A stretch of 59,444 nucleotides of DNA from Paludibacteraceae bacterium (GTDB lineage: Bacteria; Bacteroidota; Bacteroidia; Bacteroidales; Paludibacteraceae), in assembly GCA_017387515.1 (NCBI GenBank), contig JAFOFC010000067.1, positions 1-59,444 on the forward strand, written 5' to 3'. The translations under genes and the position numbers were made by a program. The number at the start of each line of letters is the position of its first letter. The stretch's first letter is position 1. Positions 25,364-34,441 of the stretch are shown piece by piece. A model generated the notes under the pieces. That model saw only the letters and a list, made by a program, of their open reading frames with translations. It was not told the origin of the DNA and searched no databases.

Positions 25364-25933
25364 TTATTTCTTTACCCTAACCTCATTTTTGGCAATAAAG
25401 TCTTTCCAATTTTTGTAAGGCTTGTCAGAAATGGGGTTTTTCTTTTGCAAAAAGTGACAATAAGCAGCCGCCAACGCATCGGTGGCATCTAACTTTAAGT
25501 TAAGTTCTTCTAAGGGAATTTTTAAAAAGCGGCGCAACATATCGGCTACTTGTTCTTTAGACGATGCACCATTGCCCGTAATGGCCATTTTTATCTTTAA
25601 GGGGCTGTATTCGTCTACGGTAAGGCCAGCACGCATAGCAGCGGCAATAGCAACGCCCTGCGCCCTACCCAACTTAAGCATCGACTGCACATTTTTGCCA
25701 AAAAAAGGCGATTCAATGGCCAGTTCGTCGGGTTGATACCGTTCTATAAGGGTACAAATAATATCAAATACTTTGCGCAGTTTTTCGTAGTGCGTTTTGC
25801 AGTCTTTAAATTGCACGCAACCCAAATCAACCAATTCGGCTTGCGATATTCCCTGATACCTCAGCACGCCAAAGCCCATTACCGTAGTACCTGGGTCAAT
25901 GCCTAAAATAGTATGAGCAGTGGTAGATTTCAT
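25364..25933 (-). CDS. ruvC: Holliday junction resolvase RuvC
   Basis: The 189-residue protein has the four acidic catalytic residues of RuvC: Asp13 (LGIDPGTTVMGFG), Glu74 (LAIESPFFGKN), Asp149 and Asp152 (KLDATDALAAAYCH). It cuts Holliday junctions during recombinational repair with RuvAB, which are not in the window. Its ATG overlaps the last base of the upstream nadK stop (TAATG), so the two are translationally coupled. It is convergent with yebC with only 7 nt between stops. Confidence 0.95.
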   Translation of the reverse strand: MKSTTAHTILGIDPGTTVMGFGVLRYQGISQAELVDLGCVQFKDCKTHYEKLRKVFDIICTLIERYQPDELAIESPFFGKNVQSMLKLGRAQGVAIAAAMRAGLTVDEYSPLKIKMAITGNGASSKEQVADMLRRFLKIPLEELNLKLDATDALAAAYCHFLQKKNPISDKPYKNWKDFIAKNEVRVKK

Positions 25934-26838
25934 TAAGCATCCAATCTAGCATCGGCTCCCCACATCAGTTTTTCGCGCAAAGTTTGAAAGTAAGTATGCC
26001 CATGTCTCTTGGCAACTTTTACGGTATAACCCGCCTTTTTCAACACCAAATGCATGCCACTTTTACATACCACAGACCTTCCGTCAACCGCTATTAAGAA
26101 GTGATTATTGCGACTCTCTACATCCAATTCTATTTGCCAATCATCGGGCACAATAACAGGACGTAAATTTAAGCTATGTGGCGCCACAGGCGATACGATA
26201 AAGCTATTATTCTGAGGCATTAAAATAGAAGCCCCCACACTCAAGGCATACGCAGTAGACCCCGTAGGCGTAGAAATCAACAAACCATCGGCACGATAGG
26301 TACACAAATACTGTCCATTTAGCGAGGTATGCACCTTAATCATAGACGATGTGTCTTGCTTTAGCACAGCCACTTCGTTTAAGGCAATGGTATCCTCGGC
26401 TGGCAATACGTTGGGCGAAACAACTTCTATTAACGAACGCTCTTCTACATTAAAACCATCGGCCATAATTTCGTCAATAGCAGCACTAATTTCATCGCCT
26501 TTTACATCTACCAAAAAGCCCAAATTGCCCAAATTAATGCCCAAAATAGGGATGCCTGCACTACCTACTCGTTTGGCTGTTTTTAAAAAAGTACCATCGC
26601 CACCCAAACTCAATGCCAAATCAACATCAAAACTATCCCCTTTTTGAATTACCTGATAAGTAGCGGGCAAATAGGCATGGTTACTGCGCAAAAATTGTTC
26701 CATGCGCACATCCAAAAGTATAGACACTTGGTGTTTTTCTAGGCATTGTAGTAATTCGGTCGATGCCTTTGCAAAACCTTGTTTGTGAACGCTACCAAAT
26801 ACAGCAACTTTCTGAATATGTGGATAATTTTCTACCAT
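25933..26838 (-). CDS. nadK: NAD kinase
   Basis: The 301-residue protein phosphorylates NAD to NADP. It contains the signature SLGGDGTFLKTAKR (GGDGT at 79-83), NEVAVLK, and DGLLISTPTGSTAYALSVGA in the C-terminal beta-sandwich. The ATG at 26838 was chosen; the frame can extend seven codons to 26859, which would place the start closer to the divergent promoter elements. It forms an operon with ruvC and is divergent from pdxJ. Confidence 0.95.
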   Translation of the reverse strand: MVENYPHIQKVAVFGSVHKQGFAKASTELLQCLEKHQVSILLDVRMEQFLRSNHAYLPATYQVIQKGDSFDVDLALSLGGDGTFLKTAKRVGSAGIPILGINLGNLGFLVDVKGDEISAAIDEIMADGFNVEERSLIEVVSPNVLPAEDTIALNEVAVLKQDTSSMIKVHTSLNGQYLCTYRADGLLISTPTGSTAYALSVGASILMPQNNSFIVSPVAPHSLNLRPVIVPDDWQIELDVESRNNHFLIAVDGRSVVCKSGMHLVLKKAGYTVKVAKRHGHTYFQTLREKLMWGADARLDA

Positions 26839-26871
26839 AAAATAGGAGTTTATCTGCAATAATTGAGTATC

Positions 26872-26904
26872 TTTGTTCGTTTTTATGTAAAACGAATAAA
26901 TTTG
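26872..26904 (+). promoter_or_regulatory. Promoter of pdxJ
   Basis: TTTG (26872-26875), a 21-nt spacer and TAAATTTG (26897-26904) fit the consensus. Small hairpins (GCCCTT-A-AAGGGC at 26905-26917 and TTTACT-GCA-AAGTAAA) lie in the leader. Confidence 0.75.
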
Positions 26905-26945
26905 CCCTTAAAGGGCTTATTTTACTGCAAAGTAAATTATTTTTT

Positions 26946-27668
26946 ATGAAAAAGACAACATTAAGCGTAAATATCAACAAGGTAGCCACATTGCGCAACG
27001 CACGTGGTGGCCAAGTGCCTAACGTAACCCAGGTAGCGTTGGATTGCGAAAAATTTGGTGCCGATGGTATTACCGTGCACCCCCGTCCCGACGAACGTCA
27101 CATTCGTTATGCCGACGTACGCGATCTTAAACAAGTGCTTACCACCGAATTCAACATCGAAGGTTACCCACAAGAATCGTTTATTAAATTGGTACTGGAA
27201 GTAAAACCCACCCAAGTAACCTTGGTACCCGACCCACCCGAAGCACTTACCTCTAACGCAGGTTGGGACACCATCCAGCACCGCGACTTTTTAACCGAAA
27301 TAGTAGCTGAATTTAAACGCAACGGCATTAGAACCTCTATCTTTACCGATACACGCGCCGAAATTATAGAAGCCGCTGCACTTACGGGAACCGACCGCAT
27401 TGAACTTTACACCGAGCCATATGCTACGCAATTTCCTCTTGATGCCGCCCAAGCCGTAAAATCGTTTGCTTTAGCATCAGAAATTGCCCACAAATGCGGT
27501 TTGCAAGTAAATGCTGGTCACGATTTAAGTTTGCAAAACCTACGCTACTTTGCCCAAGAAGTTCCTTATTTAGACGAAGTTTCTATTGGTCACGCCCTGA
27601 TATCGGATGCCCTTTACTTAGGTTTACAAGAAACCATTAAACAATACAACCAACAACTAATCTTTTAA
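26946..27668 (+). CDS. pdxJ: Pyridoxine 5'-phosphate synthase
   Basis: The 240-residue TIM-barrel enzyme makes pyridoxine 5'-phosphate from deoxyxylulose phosphate and amino-acetone phosphate, the last step of DXP-dependent vitamin B6 synthesis. Recognisable parts are [16 protein letters not shown], the phosphate-site [49 protein letters not shown] and [11 protein letters not shown]. Length is normal. It is transcribed alone from the divergent nadK-pdxJ region. PdxA is not in the window. Confidence 0.96.
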   Translation: MKKTTLSVNINKVATLRNARGGQVPNVTQVALDCEKFGADGITVHPRPDERHIRYADVRDLKQVLTTEFNIEGYPQESFIKLVLEVKPTQVTLVPDPPEALTSNAGWDTIQHRDFLTEIVAEFKRNGIRTSIFTDTRAEIIEAAALTGTDRIELYTEPYATQFPLDAAQAVKSFALASEIAHKCGLQVNAGHDLSLQNLRYFAQEVPYLDEVSIGHALISDALYLGLQETIKQYNQQLIF

Positions 27669-27715
27669 TAATCGACTAATCGCCTAAACGACTAAACGAC
27701 TAAACAAATAAACAT
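27666..27715 (+). repeat. CGACTAAA-type tandem array after pdxJ
   Basis: Units of CGACTAAT, CGCCTAAA, CGACTAAA (twice) and ACAAATAA follow the pdxJ stop directly. They make up nearly the whole spacer to the exbB start. Confidence 0.85.
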
Positions 27716-27731
27716 TAAACACTAACCATAC

Positions 27732-28442
27732 ATGACACCCTTAAACGTACTATTACAAATACAAGCAACTGGCACAGCCGTTGCCGATAGCACCCTTCAA
27801 GTAGCCCCCGAAACCGTAGAAATGAGTTATTGGGAAATGGCCCAAAAAGGTGGCCCATGGATTATGATTCCCATGCTTATCATGTCGTTCATTGCAGTGT
27901 ACATCTTTATTGAACGCTGGGTAGCCATCAAAAAAGCATCCAAAGAAGACACTACCTTTATGGATCGCATCAAAGATTACATCATGGATGGAAAAATTGA
28001 TTCGGCTACCAACCTATGCCAACAAGCCAACACCCCATCGGCCCGTATGATTGAAAAAGGCATTTCTCGCTTGGGCAAACCCATGAACGACGTACTAGTG
28101 GCCATCGAAAACGTAGGTAACATCGAAACCAATAAACTAGAAAAAGGCTTCAACATATTGGCTACCATTGCGGGTGGCGCACCGATGTTAGGATTCTTAG
28201 GCACCGTTATTGGTATGGTGCAAGCCTTTTACGACATGGCCAATGCTGGCAACAACGTAGACATTACCGTACTTTCTAACGGTATTTACACCGCTATGAT
28301 TACCACCGTTGCGGGTTTGATTGTAGGTATTATTGCCTACTTTGGTTACAACGTATTGGTATCTAGACTAGACCAAGTGGTACAAAAAATGGAAACACGT
28401 ACCATGGAATTTATGGATTTATTAAACGAGCCCATTAACTAA
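27732..28442 (+). CDS. exbB: MotA/TolQ/ExbB proton channel subunit
   Basis: The 236-residue protein has three membrane helices at about 42-62, 142-166 and 186-210. The last two are joined by the conserved GGAPMLGFLGTVIGMVQAF and IYTAMITTVAGLIVGI segments. With ExbD it forms the proton-driven motor that energises TonB for outer-membrane transport. A Glu/Thr-rich periplasmic N-terminus precedes helix 1. ExbB is preferred over TolQ because exbD and tonB follow directly with 6 nt and overlapping spacing. Confidence 0.92.
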   Translation: MTPLNVLLQIQATGTAVADSTLQVAPETVEMSYWEMAQKGGPWIMIPMLIMSFIAVYIFIERWVAIKKASKEDTTFMDRIKDYIMDGKIDSATNLCQQANTPSARMIEKGISRLGKPMNDVLVAIENVGNIETNKLEKGFNILATIAGGAPMLGFLGTVIGMVQAFYDMANAGNNVDITVLSNGIYTAMITTVAGLIVGIIAYFGYNVLVSRLDQVVQKMETRTMEFMDLLNEPIN

Positions 28443-28448
28443 TTACCC

Positions 28449-28862
28449 ATGGCATTAAAAAAACGAAATAAGGTTAACCCAACGTTTAGCATGTCGTCTA
28501 TGACCGACTTGGTATTCTTGTTGCTTATTTTCTTCATGATTACCTCGACGGTGGTAACCCCCAGTGCTATTAAGTTGGTATTGCCCAAAAGCAGTAGCCA
28601 AGCAGCCGCTAAACCTATTACCAGGGTCTTTATTGATGCAAATTTGCAACATTACGTAGCAACGGGCAAAGAGGCAGAACGTGCGGTTACTTTCGAAGAG
28701 ATAGAACCCTTTTTACAAGGCGTTGTAGCCGCCGAACCCGACATGTACGTGGCACTTTACGCCGACGAAAGTGTACCCTACCGCGAAATTGTACGCGTAC
28801 TAAACATAGCCAACAAAAACCAATTTAAATTAGTGATTGCTACCCGTCCTGTACGAGAATGA
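28449..28862 (+). CDS. exbD: ExbD/TolR biopolymer transport protein
   Basis: The 137-residue protein has a short basic cytoplasmic start, one membrane helix (about 19-38: TDLVFLLLIFFMITSTVVTP) and a periplasmic domain. Asp20 sits at the start of the helix as in E. coli ExbD Asp25, the proton-carrying residue. It follows exbB by 6 nt, and its last four bases overlap the start of the tonB gene. A single exbD is present, whereas some Bacteroidota carry two in tandem. Confidence 0.93.
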   Translation: MALKKRNKVNPTFSMSSMTDLVFLLLIFFMITSTVVTPSAIKLVLPKSSSQAAAKPITRVFIDANLQHYVATGKEAERAVTFEEIEPFLQGVVAAEPDMYVALYADESVPYREIVRVLNIANKNQFKLVIATRPVRE

Positions 28863-29803
28863 AAGCAGATAAAAAAAATAAAGACAGCAAAATAGCCGGA
28901 TTAGTAGGTAGTATTTTGGTACACCTGCTGTTGTTGCTTGCCCTCTTTTTTACAGGAATGATTGCTTTTATTCCCGACACAGAAGAAGGACTAACGGTAA
29001 ACTACGGAACCGATGAAATGGGCGATGGTTTGTTTGAACCTGCACCACAAAAAGACATCGAAAACCAACTAGTTTCCGAACAAGAACCAATACAAGCGAC
29101 GACGCCATCAGCTGTAAGCGAGCCAACCCCTTCGCAACCCGATTTGCAAACACAAGACATCGAAGAATCGCTAGAGATGAAAGAGGCACGCGAAAAGGCT
29201 GAACGCGAAAAAGAACTAGAACGCCAACGCCAAGAAGAATTGCGCAAGCAACAAGAAGAGCTACGCAAACAACAAGAAGCCGAGGCCAAACGCATTGCCG
29301 AAGAAAAACGCAAAGCAGAAGAAAAGCGCAAGGCAGAAGAGGCCAAAAAGAAAGCACAAGAAGAGGCAGCTAAGAAAGCCGCATCAGCAGGTCTAAATGC
29401 TTTTGGTAGCGGAGGCAAAGGCACCAGCACTACCGCTAAAGGCGAAGGCGTTACAGGCGGCACAGGAAACCAAGGCAACCCATTGGGTAGTGCCGAATCA
29501 ACCAACCGAAATGGAGGCGGAACGGGCAATGGCCACAGTTACAACCTAAACGGGCGTAGCATCAAAGGCACACTACCCAATCCATCGTACGTTAAAAACG
29601 AAGAAGGTATTATTGTTGTTACCATCGAGGTAAATGCAGCAGGTACCGTTATCAGTGCCCGTGCTGGCGCAGCCGGCACCACCATTAGCGATGCCTCTAT
29701 GCGTCGCGATGCCGAACAAGCTGCATTAAAAGCAAAATTCAATGGCATTAGCGGCAACACCGTACAAACAGGAACCATTACATATCGATATAAATTAAAC
29801 TAA
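28859..29803 (+). CDS. tonB: TonB family energy transducer
   Basis: The 314-residue protein has an N-terminal membrane helix (about 15-40, LVGSILVHLLLLLALFFTG) with the His of TonB helices. A Gln/Glu stretch follows, then a long Lys/Glu/Arg/Ala coiled region (about 115-175, REKAEREKELERQRQEE), a Gly-rich linker (180-230) and a short C-terminal TonB-like domain (LPNPSYVKNEEGIIVVTIEV, QAALKAKFNGI, GTITYRYKL). The coiled middle recalls TolA. It completes the exbB-exbD-tonB motor and spans from the inner membrane to outer-membrane receptors. Start overlaps exbD by 4 bases. Confidence 0.9.
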   Translation: MKADKKNKDSKIAGLVGSILVHLLLLLALFFTGMIAFIPDTEEGLTVNYGTDEMGDGLFEPAPQKDIENQLVSEQEPIQATTPSAVSEPTPSQPDLQTQDIEESLEMKEAREKAEREKELERQRQEELRKQQEELRKQQEAEAKRIAEEKRKAEEKRKAEEAKKKAQEEAAKKAASAGLNAFGSGGKGTSTTAKGEGVTGGTGNQGNPLGSAESTNRNGGGTGNGHSYNLNGRSIKGTLPNPSYVKNEEGIIVVTIEVNAAGTVISARAGAAGTTISDASMRRDAEQAALKAKFNGISGNTVQTGTITYRYKLN

Positions 29804-29807
29804 CCAT

Positions 29808-30974
29808 ATGAGCGATCAACGTTACAACCTACGCGGCGTATCGGCATCTAAAGAAGATGTACACAACGCCATCAAAAACATCGACAAAGGGCTATACCCC
29901 AAAGCATTTTGCAAAATCATTCCCGATATTTTGGGCGGCGATAGCGAGTACTGCAACATCATGCACGCCGACGGTGCTGGCACCAAATCGTCGCTTGCCT
30001 ATCTTTATTGGAAAGAAACTGGCGATTTATCGGTTTGGAAAGGCATTGCACAAGATGCCCTAATCATGAACATCGACGACCTTTTGTGCGTAGGTGCAGT
30101 AGACAATATTTTGGTATCGTCTACCATTGGTCGTAACAAACTATTGATTCCTGGCGAAGTAATTTCTGCCATCATCAACGGAACTGACGAGTTACTTGCC
30201 GAACTACGCGAAATGGGCATAGGTGTATACGCTACCGGTGGCGAAACGGCCGACGTAGGCGATTTGGTGCGTACCATCATTGTAGATAGTACCGTAACCT
30301 GCCGCATGAAACGCAGCGACGTTATCAATAATGCCAACATCAAACCCGGTAATGTAATTGTAGGTTTGGCTTCGTTTGGTCAAGCTACCTACGAAAAACA
30401 GTACAACGGCGGTATGGGCAGCAATGGTTTAACCTCTGCTCGCCACGATGTATTTGCCAACTACCTAGCACAAAAATACCCAGAAAGTTACGACGCATCG
30501 GTTCCTGCCGATTTGGTGTATTCGGGTGGTTTAAAATTAACCGATAGCGTAGAAGGTTCGCCCATTGATGCTGGCAAATTGGTACTTTCTCCTACCCGCA
30601 CCTACGCTCCTGTGGTTAAAAAATTATTGGATCAATTGCGTCCACATATCGATGGTATGGTACACTGCTCGGGCGGTGCACAAACCAAAGTATTGCACTT
30701 TGTAGAAAACGTACACGTTATTAAAGATAACTTATTCCCTGTGCCCCCACTTTTCAAAACCATTCAAGAACAAAGTGGCACCGATTGGAAAGAAATGTAC
30801 AAGGTGTTTAACATGGGGCATCGTTTAGAAGTGTACATCGATCCACAATACGCCGACCAAGTTATTGAAGTTTCCAAATCGTTTGGTATTGATGCTCAAA
30901 TCATTGGACGCATCGAAGAAAGCGACCATACACAGCTAACCATCCAAAGCGAATTTGGCACGTTTACATATTAA
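29808..30974 (+). CDS. purM: Phosphoribosylformylglycinamidine cyclo-ligase (AIR synthase)
   Basis: The 388-residue protein is the PurM/AIR synthase fold of purine synthesis: MHADGAGTKSSLAYLYWKET, NIDDLLCVGAVDNILVS, GGETADVGDLVRTIIVDST, and the C-terminal LSPTRTYAPVVKKLLDQL and MVHCSGGAQTKVLHFVENV. It is longer than E. coli PurM (345) and of the divergent Bacteroidota type, so the substrate is inferred from the family. It starts 4 nt after tonB and is probably in the same transcript. Confidence 0.88.
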   Translation: MSDQRYNLRGVSASKEDVHNAIKNIDKGLYPKAFCKIIPDILGGDSEYCNIMHADGAGTKSSLAYLYWKETGDLSVWKGIAQDALIMNIDDLLCVGAVDNILVSSTIGRNKLLIPGEVISAIINGTDELLAELREMGIGVYATGGETADVGDLVRTIIVDSTVTCRMKRSDVINNANIKPGNVIVGLASFGQATYEKQYNGGMGSNGLTSARHDVFANYLAQKYPESYDASVPADLVYSGGLKLTDSVEGSPIDAGKLVLSPTRTYAPVVKKLLDQLRPHIDGMVHCSGGAQTKVLHFVENVHVIKDNLFPVPPLFKTIQEQSGTDWKEMYKVFNMGHRLEVYIDPQYADQVIEVSKSFGIDAQIIGRIEESDHTQLTIQSEFGTFTY

Positions 30975-30978
30975 GTCA

Positions 30979-31059
30979 AATTTCAGTGCAAGCCGAGCGC
31001 AATCGAATTTATTCGAATTGCCGAGGCGCCGCCTGAAATCATGAGCGAAGCGAATAAAG
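30979..31059 (+). repeat. Two-stem hairpin repeat, copy E3
   Basis: Outer arms are ATTTCAG (30980-30986) and CTGAAAT (31033-31039). The inner stem is TCGAAT-TT-ATTCGA. The blocks GCAAGCCGAGCGCA and TTGCCGAGGCGCCGC and the tail CATGAGCGAAGCGAATAAAG are conserved. Confidence 0.87.
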
Positions 31060-31065
31060 TCAAAA

Positions 31066-31093
31066 GTAGGGACGCACGGCTCGTGCGTCCGTG
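31066..31093 (+). repeat. GGACGCACG palindrome, copy 1
   Basis: GGACGCACG-GCT-CGTGCGTCC is a 9-bp hairpin. The whole 28-bp unit recurs as its exact reverse complement at 59043-59070. Confidence 0.92.
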
Positions 31094-31144
31094 CTCCAAA
31101 ATCGCAACACATCAACGACTCACCGACTCACCGCATCACCATCT

Positions 31145-31177
31145 ATTCGGGCACTTCGACAGGCTCAGTGACCGAAT
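31145..31177 (+). repeat. ATTCGGG/CCGAAT hairpin, intergenic copy
   Basis: ATTCGGGCACTTCGAC to CAGTGACCGAAT matches the element at 14404 with one base change. Pairing is ATTCGG-CCGAAT and CACT-AGTG. It lies 38 nt before prfA. No clear promoter is visible in this spacer. Confidence 0.88.
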
Positions 31178-31215
31178 AGGGTCGATTCACCGATTAACCG
31201 ATTAGTCAATAAAAT

Positions 31216-32325
31216 ATGGCCGAAAGTTCATTATTAGAAAAAATAGAAGGTTTATACCACAAGTTTGACGAAGTATCGACACTCATTACCGACCCTTCGG
31301 TAATTGCCGATATGCGTCGTTTTGTTAAGTTAAACAAAGAATACCGCGATTTAGAACAAATTGTAAACGCCGGTAACCGATACAAAACCCTTTTAGCGCA
31401 CATTGCCGAGGCAAAAGAATTGCTTCAAACCGAAACCGATGCCGATATGCGCGAAATGGCCAAAGCGGAGCTAGACGAATTGGAGCCACAAGTGGCACCC
31501 ATGGAAGAAGAAATTAAGCTCTTGCTGATTCCTGCCGACCCCGAAGATGCCAAAAACGCCATTGTAGAAATTAGAGGCGGCACAGGGGGCGACGAGGCCG
31601 CTATTTTTGCAGGCGACCTATTTAAAATGTACAGCAAGTACTGCGAAATGAAAGGCTGGCGCGTAGAAGTTACTTCTATGAACGAAGGCACATCGGGTGG
31701 CTACAAAGAAATTGTATTCAACGTATCGGGCGAAGGTGTATATGGCATTTTGAAATACGAATCGGGCGTACACCGTGTACAACGCGTACCTGCCACCGAA
31801 ACGCAAGGTCGCGTACACACATCGGCTGCTACCGTAGCGGTACTACCCGAAGCGGACGAATTTGACGTAGAGATTAACGAAGGCGAAATTAAATGGGACA
31901 CCTTCCGTTCTAGTGGTGCTGGTGGTCAGAACGTTAACAAGGTAGAATCGGGTGTGCGTTTGCGCTACATGTGGAAAAACCCTGTTACGGGTGTGGTAGA
32001 AGAAATTTTAATTGAATGTACCGAAACCCGCGACCAACCCAAAAACCGCGAACGTGCCCTTTCGCGCCTACGCACCATGATTTACGACCGCGAACACCAA
32101 AAATACTTGGACGATATTGCATCGCGCCGCAAAACCATGGTATCCACTGGCGACCGCAGTGCCAAGATTCGCACCTACAACTATCCACAAGGCCGCATTA
32201 CCGATCACCGCATCAACTATACCATTTACAACCTAAATGCCTTTATGAACGGCGAAATTCAAGACTGCATCGATCACCTGATTGTAGCCGAAAACGCCGA
32301 ACGCATGAAAGAAAGCCAGCTATAA
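31216..32325 (+). CDS. prfA: Peptide chain release factor 1
   Basis: The 369-residue class I release factor recognises UAA and UAG. The catalytic GGQ is at 236-238 (FRSSGAGGQNVNKVES). The codon-recognition region follows RVQRVPATETQGRVHTSAAT. The protein continues CTETRDQPKNRERAL and RTYNYPQGRITDHRI. Full length for the family, with an N-terminal coiled region (about 1-100). It heads a unit with pyrF (18 nt downstream) and the HD hydrolase. The spacer before it consists of repeats. Confidence 0.96.
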   Translation: MAESSLLEKIEGLYHKFDEVSTLITDPSVIADMRRFVKLNKEYRDLEQIVNAGNRYKTLLAHIAEAKELLQTETDADMREMAKAELDELEPQVAPMEEEIKLLLIPADPEDAKNAIVEIRGGTGGDEAAIFAGDLFKMYSKYCEMKGWRVEVTSMNEGTSGGYKEIVFNVSGEGVYGILKYESGVHRVQRVPATETQGRVHTSAATVAVLPEADEFDVEINEGEIKWDTFRSSGAGGQNVNKVESGVRLRYMWKNPVTGVVEEILIECTETRDQPKNRERALSRLRTMIYDREHQKYLDDIASRRKTMVSTGDRSAKIRTYNYPQGRITDHRINYTIYNLNAFMNGEIQDCIDHLIVAENAERMKESQL

Positions 32326-32343
32326 ATCAACACCAACAATACC

Positions 32344-33177
32344 ATGACACGAGAAGAACTTTTTGAAAACATCAAACGCAAAAAATCTTTCCTTTGCGTT
32401 GGTTTGGATACCGATATTACCAAAATTCCCGAGCATCTTTTTGAAAACGAAGATGCCATGTTTGATTTTAACAAAGCCATTATTGATGCCACCGCGCCTT
32501 ACTGCGTAGCATACAAACCCAATTTGGCTTTTTACGAAAGCATTGGCCTAGCTGGATGGGATGTATTGGAAAGAACCATTGAATACATCAGAACCAACTA
32601 TCCCGACCAATTCTTAATTGCCGATGCTAAACGCGGCGATATTGGCAACACATCGGCCATGTATGCCCGCACATTCTTTGGCAATATGGATTTTGACACC
32701 GTAACGGTTGCTCCTTACATGGGCGAAGACAGCGTATCACCCTTTTTGTCGTACCCAGGCAAATTCGTTACGTTGTTGGCACTAACTTCTAACAAAGGAG
32801 CTTTCGATTTCCAACTTATCGAAGACAAAGAAGACGGCAAACGTTTATTTGAGAAAGTGTTGGAAACCTCTAAAAAATGGGGCAACGAAGATCAATTGAT
32901 GTACGTAGTAGGTGCTACCAAAGCCGAAATGCTATCGGATATTCGTAAAATTGTACCCGATAACTTCTTGCTAGTTCCCGGTGTTGGTGCACAAGGTGGT
33001 AGTTTGCAAGCCGTTGCCCAATACGGCATGAACAGCCAATGCGGTTTGTTGGTAAACTCGTCTCGCGCCATCATTTACGCCGACAACAGCGAAAACTTTG
33101 CCGAAGCAGCTGGTAAAGCCGCTGCCGAAGTACAAGCCGAAATGGCCGAACTACTCCAAGCTCACAACCTAATCTAA
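32344..33177 (+). CDS. pyrF: Orotidine 5'-phosphate decarboxylase (long form)
   Basis: The 277-residue enzyme converts OMP to UMP in pyrimidine synthesis. It is the longer subfamily of about 270-280 residues: [15 protein letters not shown] near the start, the catalytic Lys/Asp cluster in [18 protein letters not shown], and the phosphate-site [15 protein letters not shown] at about 214-228, ending with SSRAIIYA. It lies between prfA and the HD hydrolase in a tight unit. Confidence 0.95.
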   Translation: MTREELFENIKRKKSFLCVGLDTDITKIPEHLFENEDAMFDFNKAIIDATAPYCVAYKPNLAFYESIGLAGWDVLERTIEYIRTNYPDQFLIADAKRGDIGNTSAMYARTFFGNMDFDTVTVAPYMGEDSVSPFLSYPGKFVTLLALTSNKGAFDFQLIEDKEDGKRLFEKVLETSKKWGNEDQLMYVVGATKAEMLSDIRKIVPDNFLLVPGVGAQGGSLQAVAQYGMNSQCGLLVNSSRAIIYADNSENFAEAAGKAAAEVQAEMAELLQAHNLI

Positions 33178-33179
33178 TC

Positions 33180-34391
33180 ATGGCGAACAAAAAGAAAATC
33201 ATAAACGACCCTGTTTTTGGTTTCATTACCCTGCCCAGCGAATTGTTGTACGATTTACTACAACATCCGCTGGTGCATCGCTTAACACGCATCAAGCAGT
33301 TAGGCTTAACGTCGTATGTCTACCCTGGCACACAACACACTCGTTTTCAACACTCGTTGGGTGCCTTGCATTTGATGACCGAAGCCATCAAAACCTTGCA
33401 AAACAAAGGGAACGAAATTACTGACGACGAAGCCAACGCTGTTTACGCAGCTATTTTACTGCACGATTTGGGTCACGGACCATTTTCGCATACGTTAGAA
33501 GATTTCTTTTTTACCCATCACTCGCACGAAGAAGTAGGCCTTGCACTTATTGAGCAACTAAACCGAGATTTTAACGGCCAATTAGACCTTACCCTTCAAA
33601 TCTTACGCAACACCTACGCCAAAGGTTACTTACACGAACTGGTATCGGGCCAACTAGACATGGACCGATTAGACTACCTAAGGCGCGATAGTTTCTTTTC
33701 GGGCGTTACCGAGGGCAACATTGGTTCGGCCCGCATCATCAAGATGCTCAACATCAAAAACGATAAATTGGTGGTAGAAGCCAAGGGCATCTATTCTATC
33801 GAGAACTTTTTGATGAGCCGACGCTTGATGTATTGGCAAGTTTACCTGCACAAAACGGCCTACGCTGCCGAAATTATGCTGCATAAAACCATGCTACGAG
33901 CTAGGCATGTAGCCCAACAAGACCCCACCCTATTTGGCAGCGAATCGCTTCGTTACTTTTTAACGCAAGGTGCAACCCAACTTACCCCAGAAGCCTTGCA
34001 TCATTTTACCCAATTAGACGATGCTGACATTTGGGTAGCCCTAAAATCGTGGTGCCATCACCCCGACAAAGTACTCTCGCTTTTAAGTAATGGCATCGTT
34101 AATCGCCAAATTTTTAAGGTAGAAATATCCAACACTCCTTTTGACGATAACTATCTACAAAATAAGGCCTTACAACTAAGCAAAGCCTTAAATTTATCGT
34201 TAAACGACGTTGATTTCTTAACCTCGTACAAAAAAGTAACCAACAACCTGTACCGCGAGGACGACAACGCCATAGACATTCTTTTTAGCGACGGCAGCAC
34301 CAAACGCATTTCGGAAGCATCGGATATGTTTAACTTGGACGTTTTATCCAAGCCTATTCACAAATATTATTACTGCCATTTTAGGGTTTAA
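33180..34391 (+). CDS. HD-domain phosphohydrolase
   Basis: The 403-residue protein belongs to the HD superfamily of metal-dependent phosphohydrolases related to dGTPases. Motifs are the first His in HTRFQHSLGALHL, the HD pair at 95-96 in LLHDLGHGPFSHTLE, and a downstream Asp in GQLDMDRLDYLRRDSFFSG. Bacteroidota homologues are annotated as deoxyguanosinetriphosphate triphosphohydrolase-like, but the substrate is not established. The ATG lies 2 nt after the pyrF stop. It ends before the lpxD promoter. Confidence 0.87.
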   Translation: MANKKKIINDPVFGFITLPSELLYDLLQHPLVHRLTRIKQLGLTSYVYPGTQHTRFQHSLGALHLMTEAIKTLQNKGNEITDDEANAVYAAILLHDLGHGPFSHTLEDFFFTHHSHEEVGLALIEQLNRDFNGQLDLTLQILRNTYAKGYLHELVSGQLDMDRLDYLRRDSFFSGVTEGNIGSARIIKMLNIKNDKLVVEAKGIYSIENFLMSRRLMYWQVYLHKTAYAAEIMLHKTMLRARHVAQQDPTLFGSESLRYFLTQGATQLTPEALHHFTQLDDADIWVALKSWCHHPDKVLSLLSNGIVNRQIFKVEISNTPFDDNYLQNKALQLSKALNLSLNDVDFLTSYKKVTNNLYREDDNAIDILFSDGSTKRISEASDMFNLDVLSKPIHKYYYCHFRV

Positions 34392-34393
34392 AA

Positions 34394-34425
34394 TTTGCTT
34401 TTTTTAGCAGTATATTGTAACTTTG
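34394..34425 (+). promoter_or_regulatory. Promoter of the lpxD-lpxC-lpxA-glnS unit
   Basis: TTTG (34394-34397), a 20-nt spacer and TAACTTTG (34418-34425) match the consensus. The -33 element lies 2 nt after the HD gene stop. A GCCTAAATTTAGGC palindrome (34425-34438) occupies the start of the leader. Confidence 0.85.
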
Positions 34426-34441
34426 CCTAAATTTAGGCATT

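Noticed and set aside
28968..29529. Long minus-strand frames opposite tonB
   Set aside because: They are shadows of the repetitive Lys/Glu and Gly codons of the TonB-like protein.
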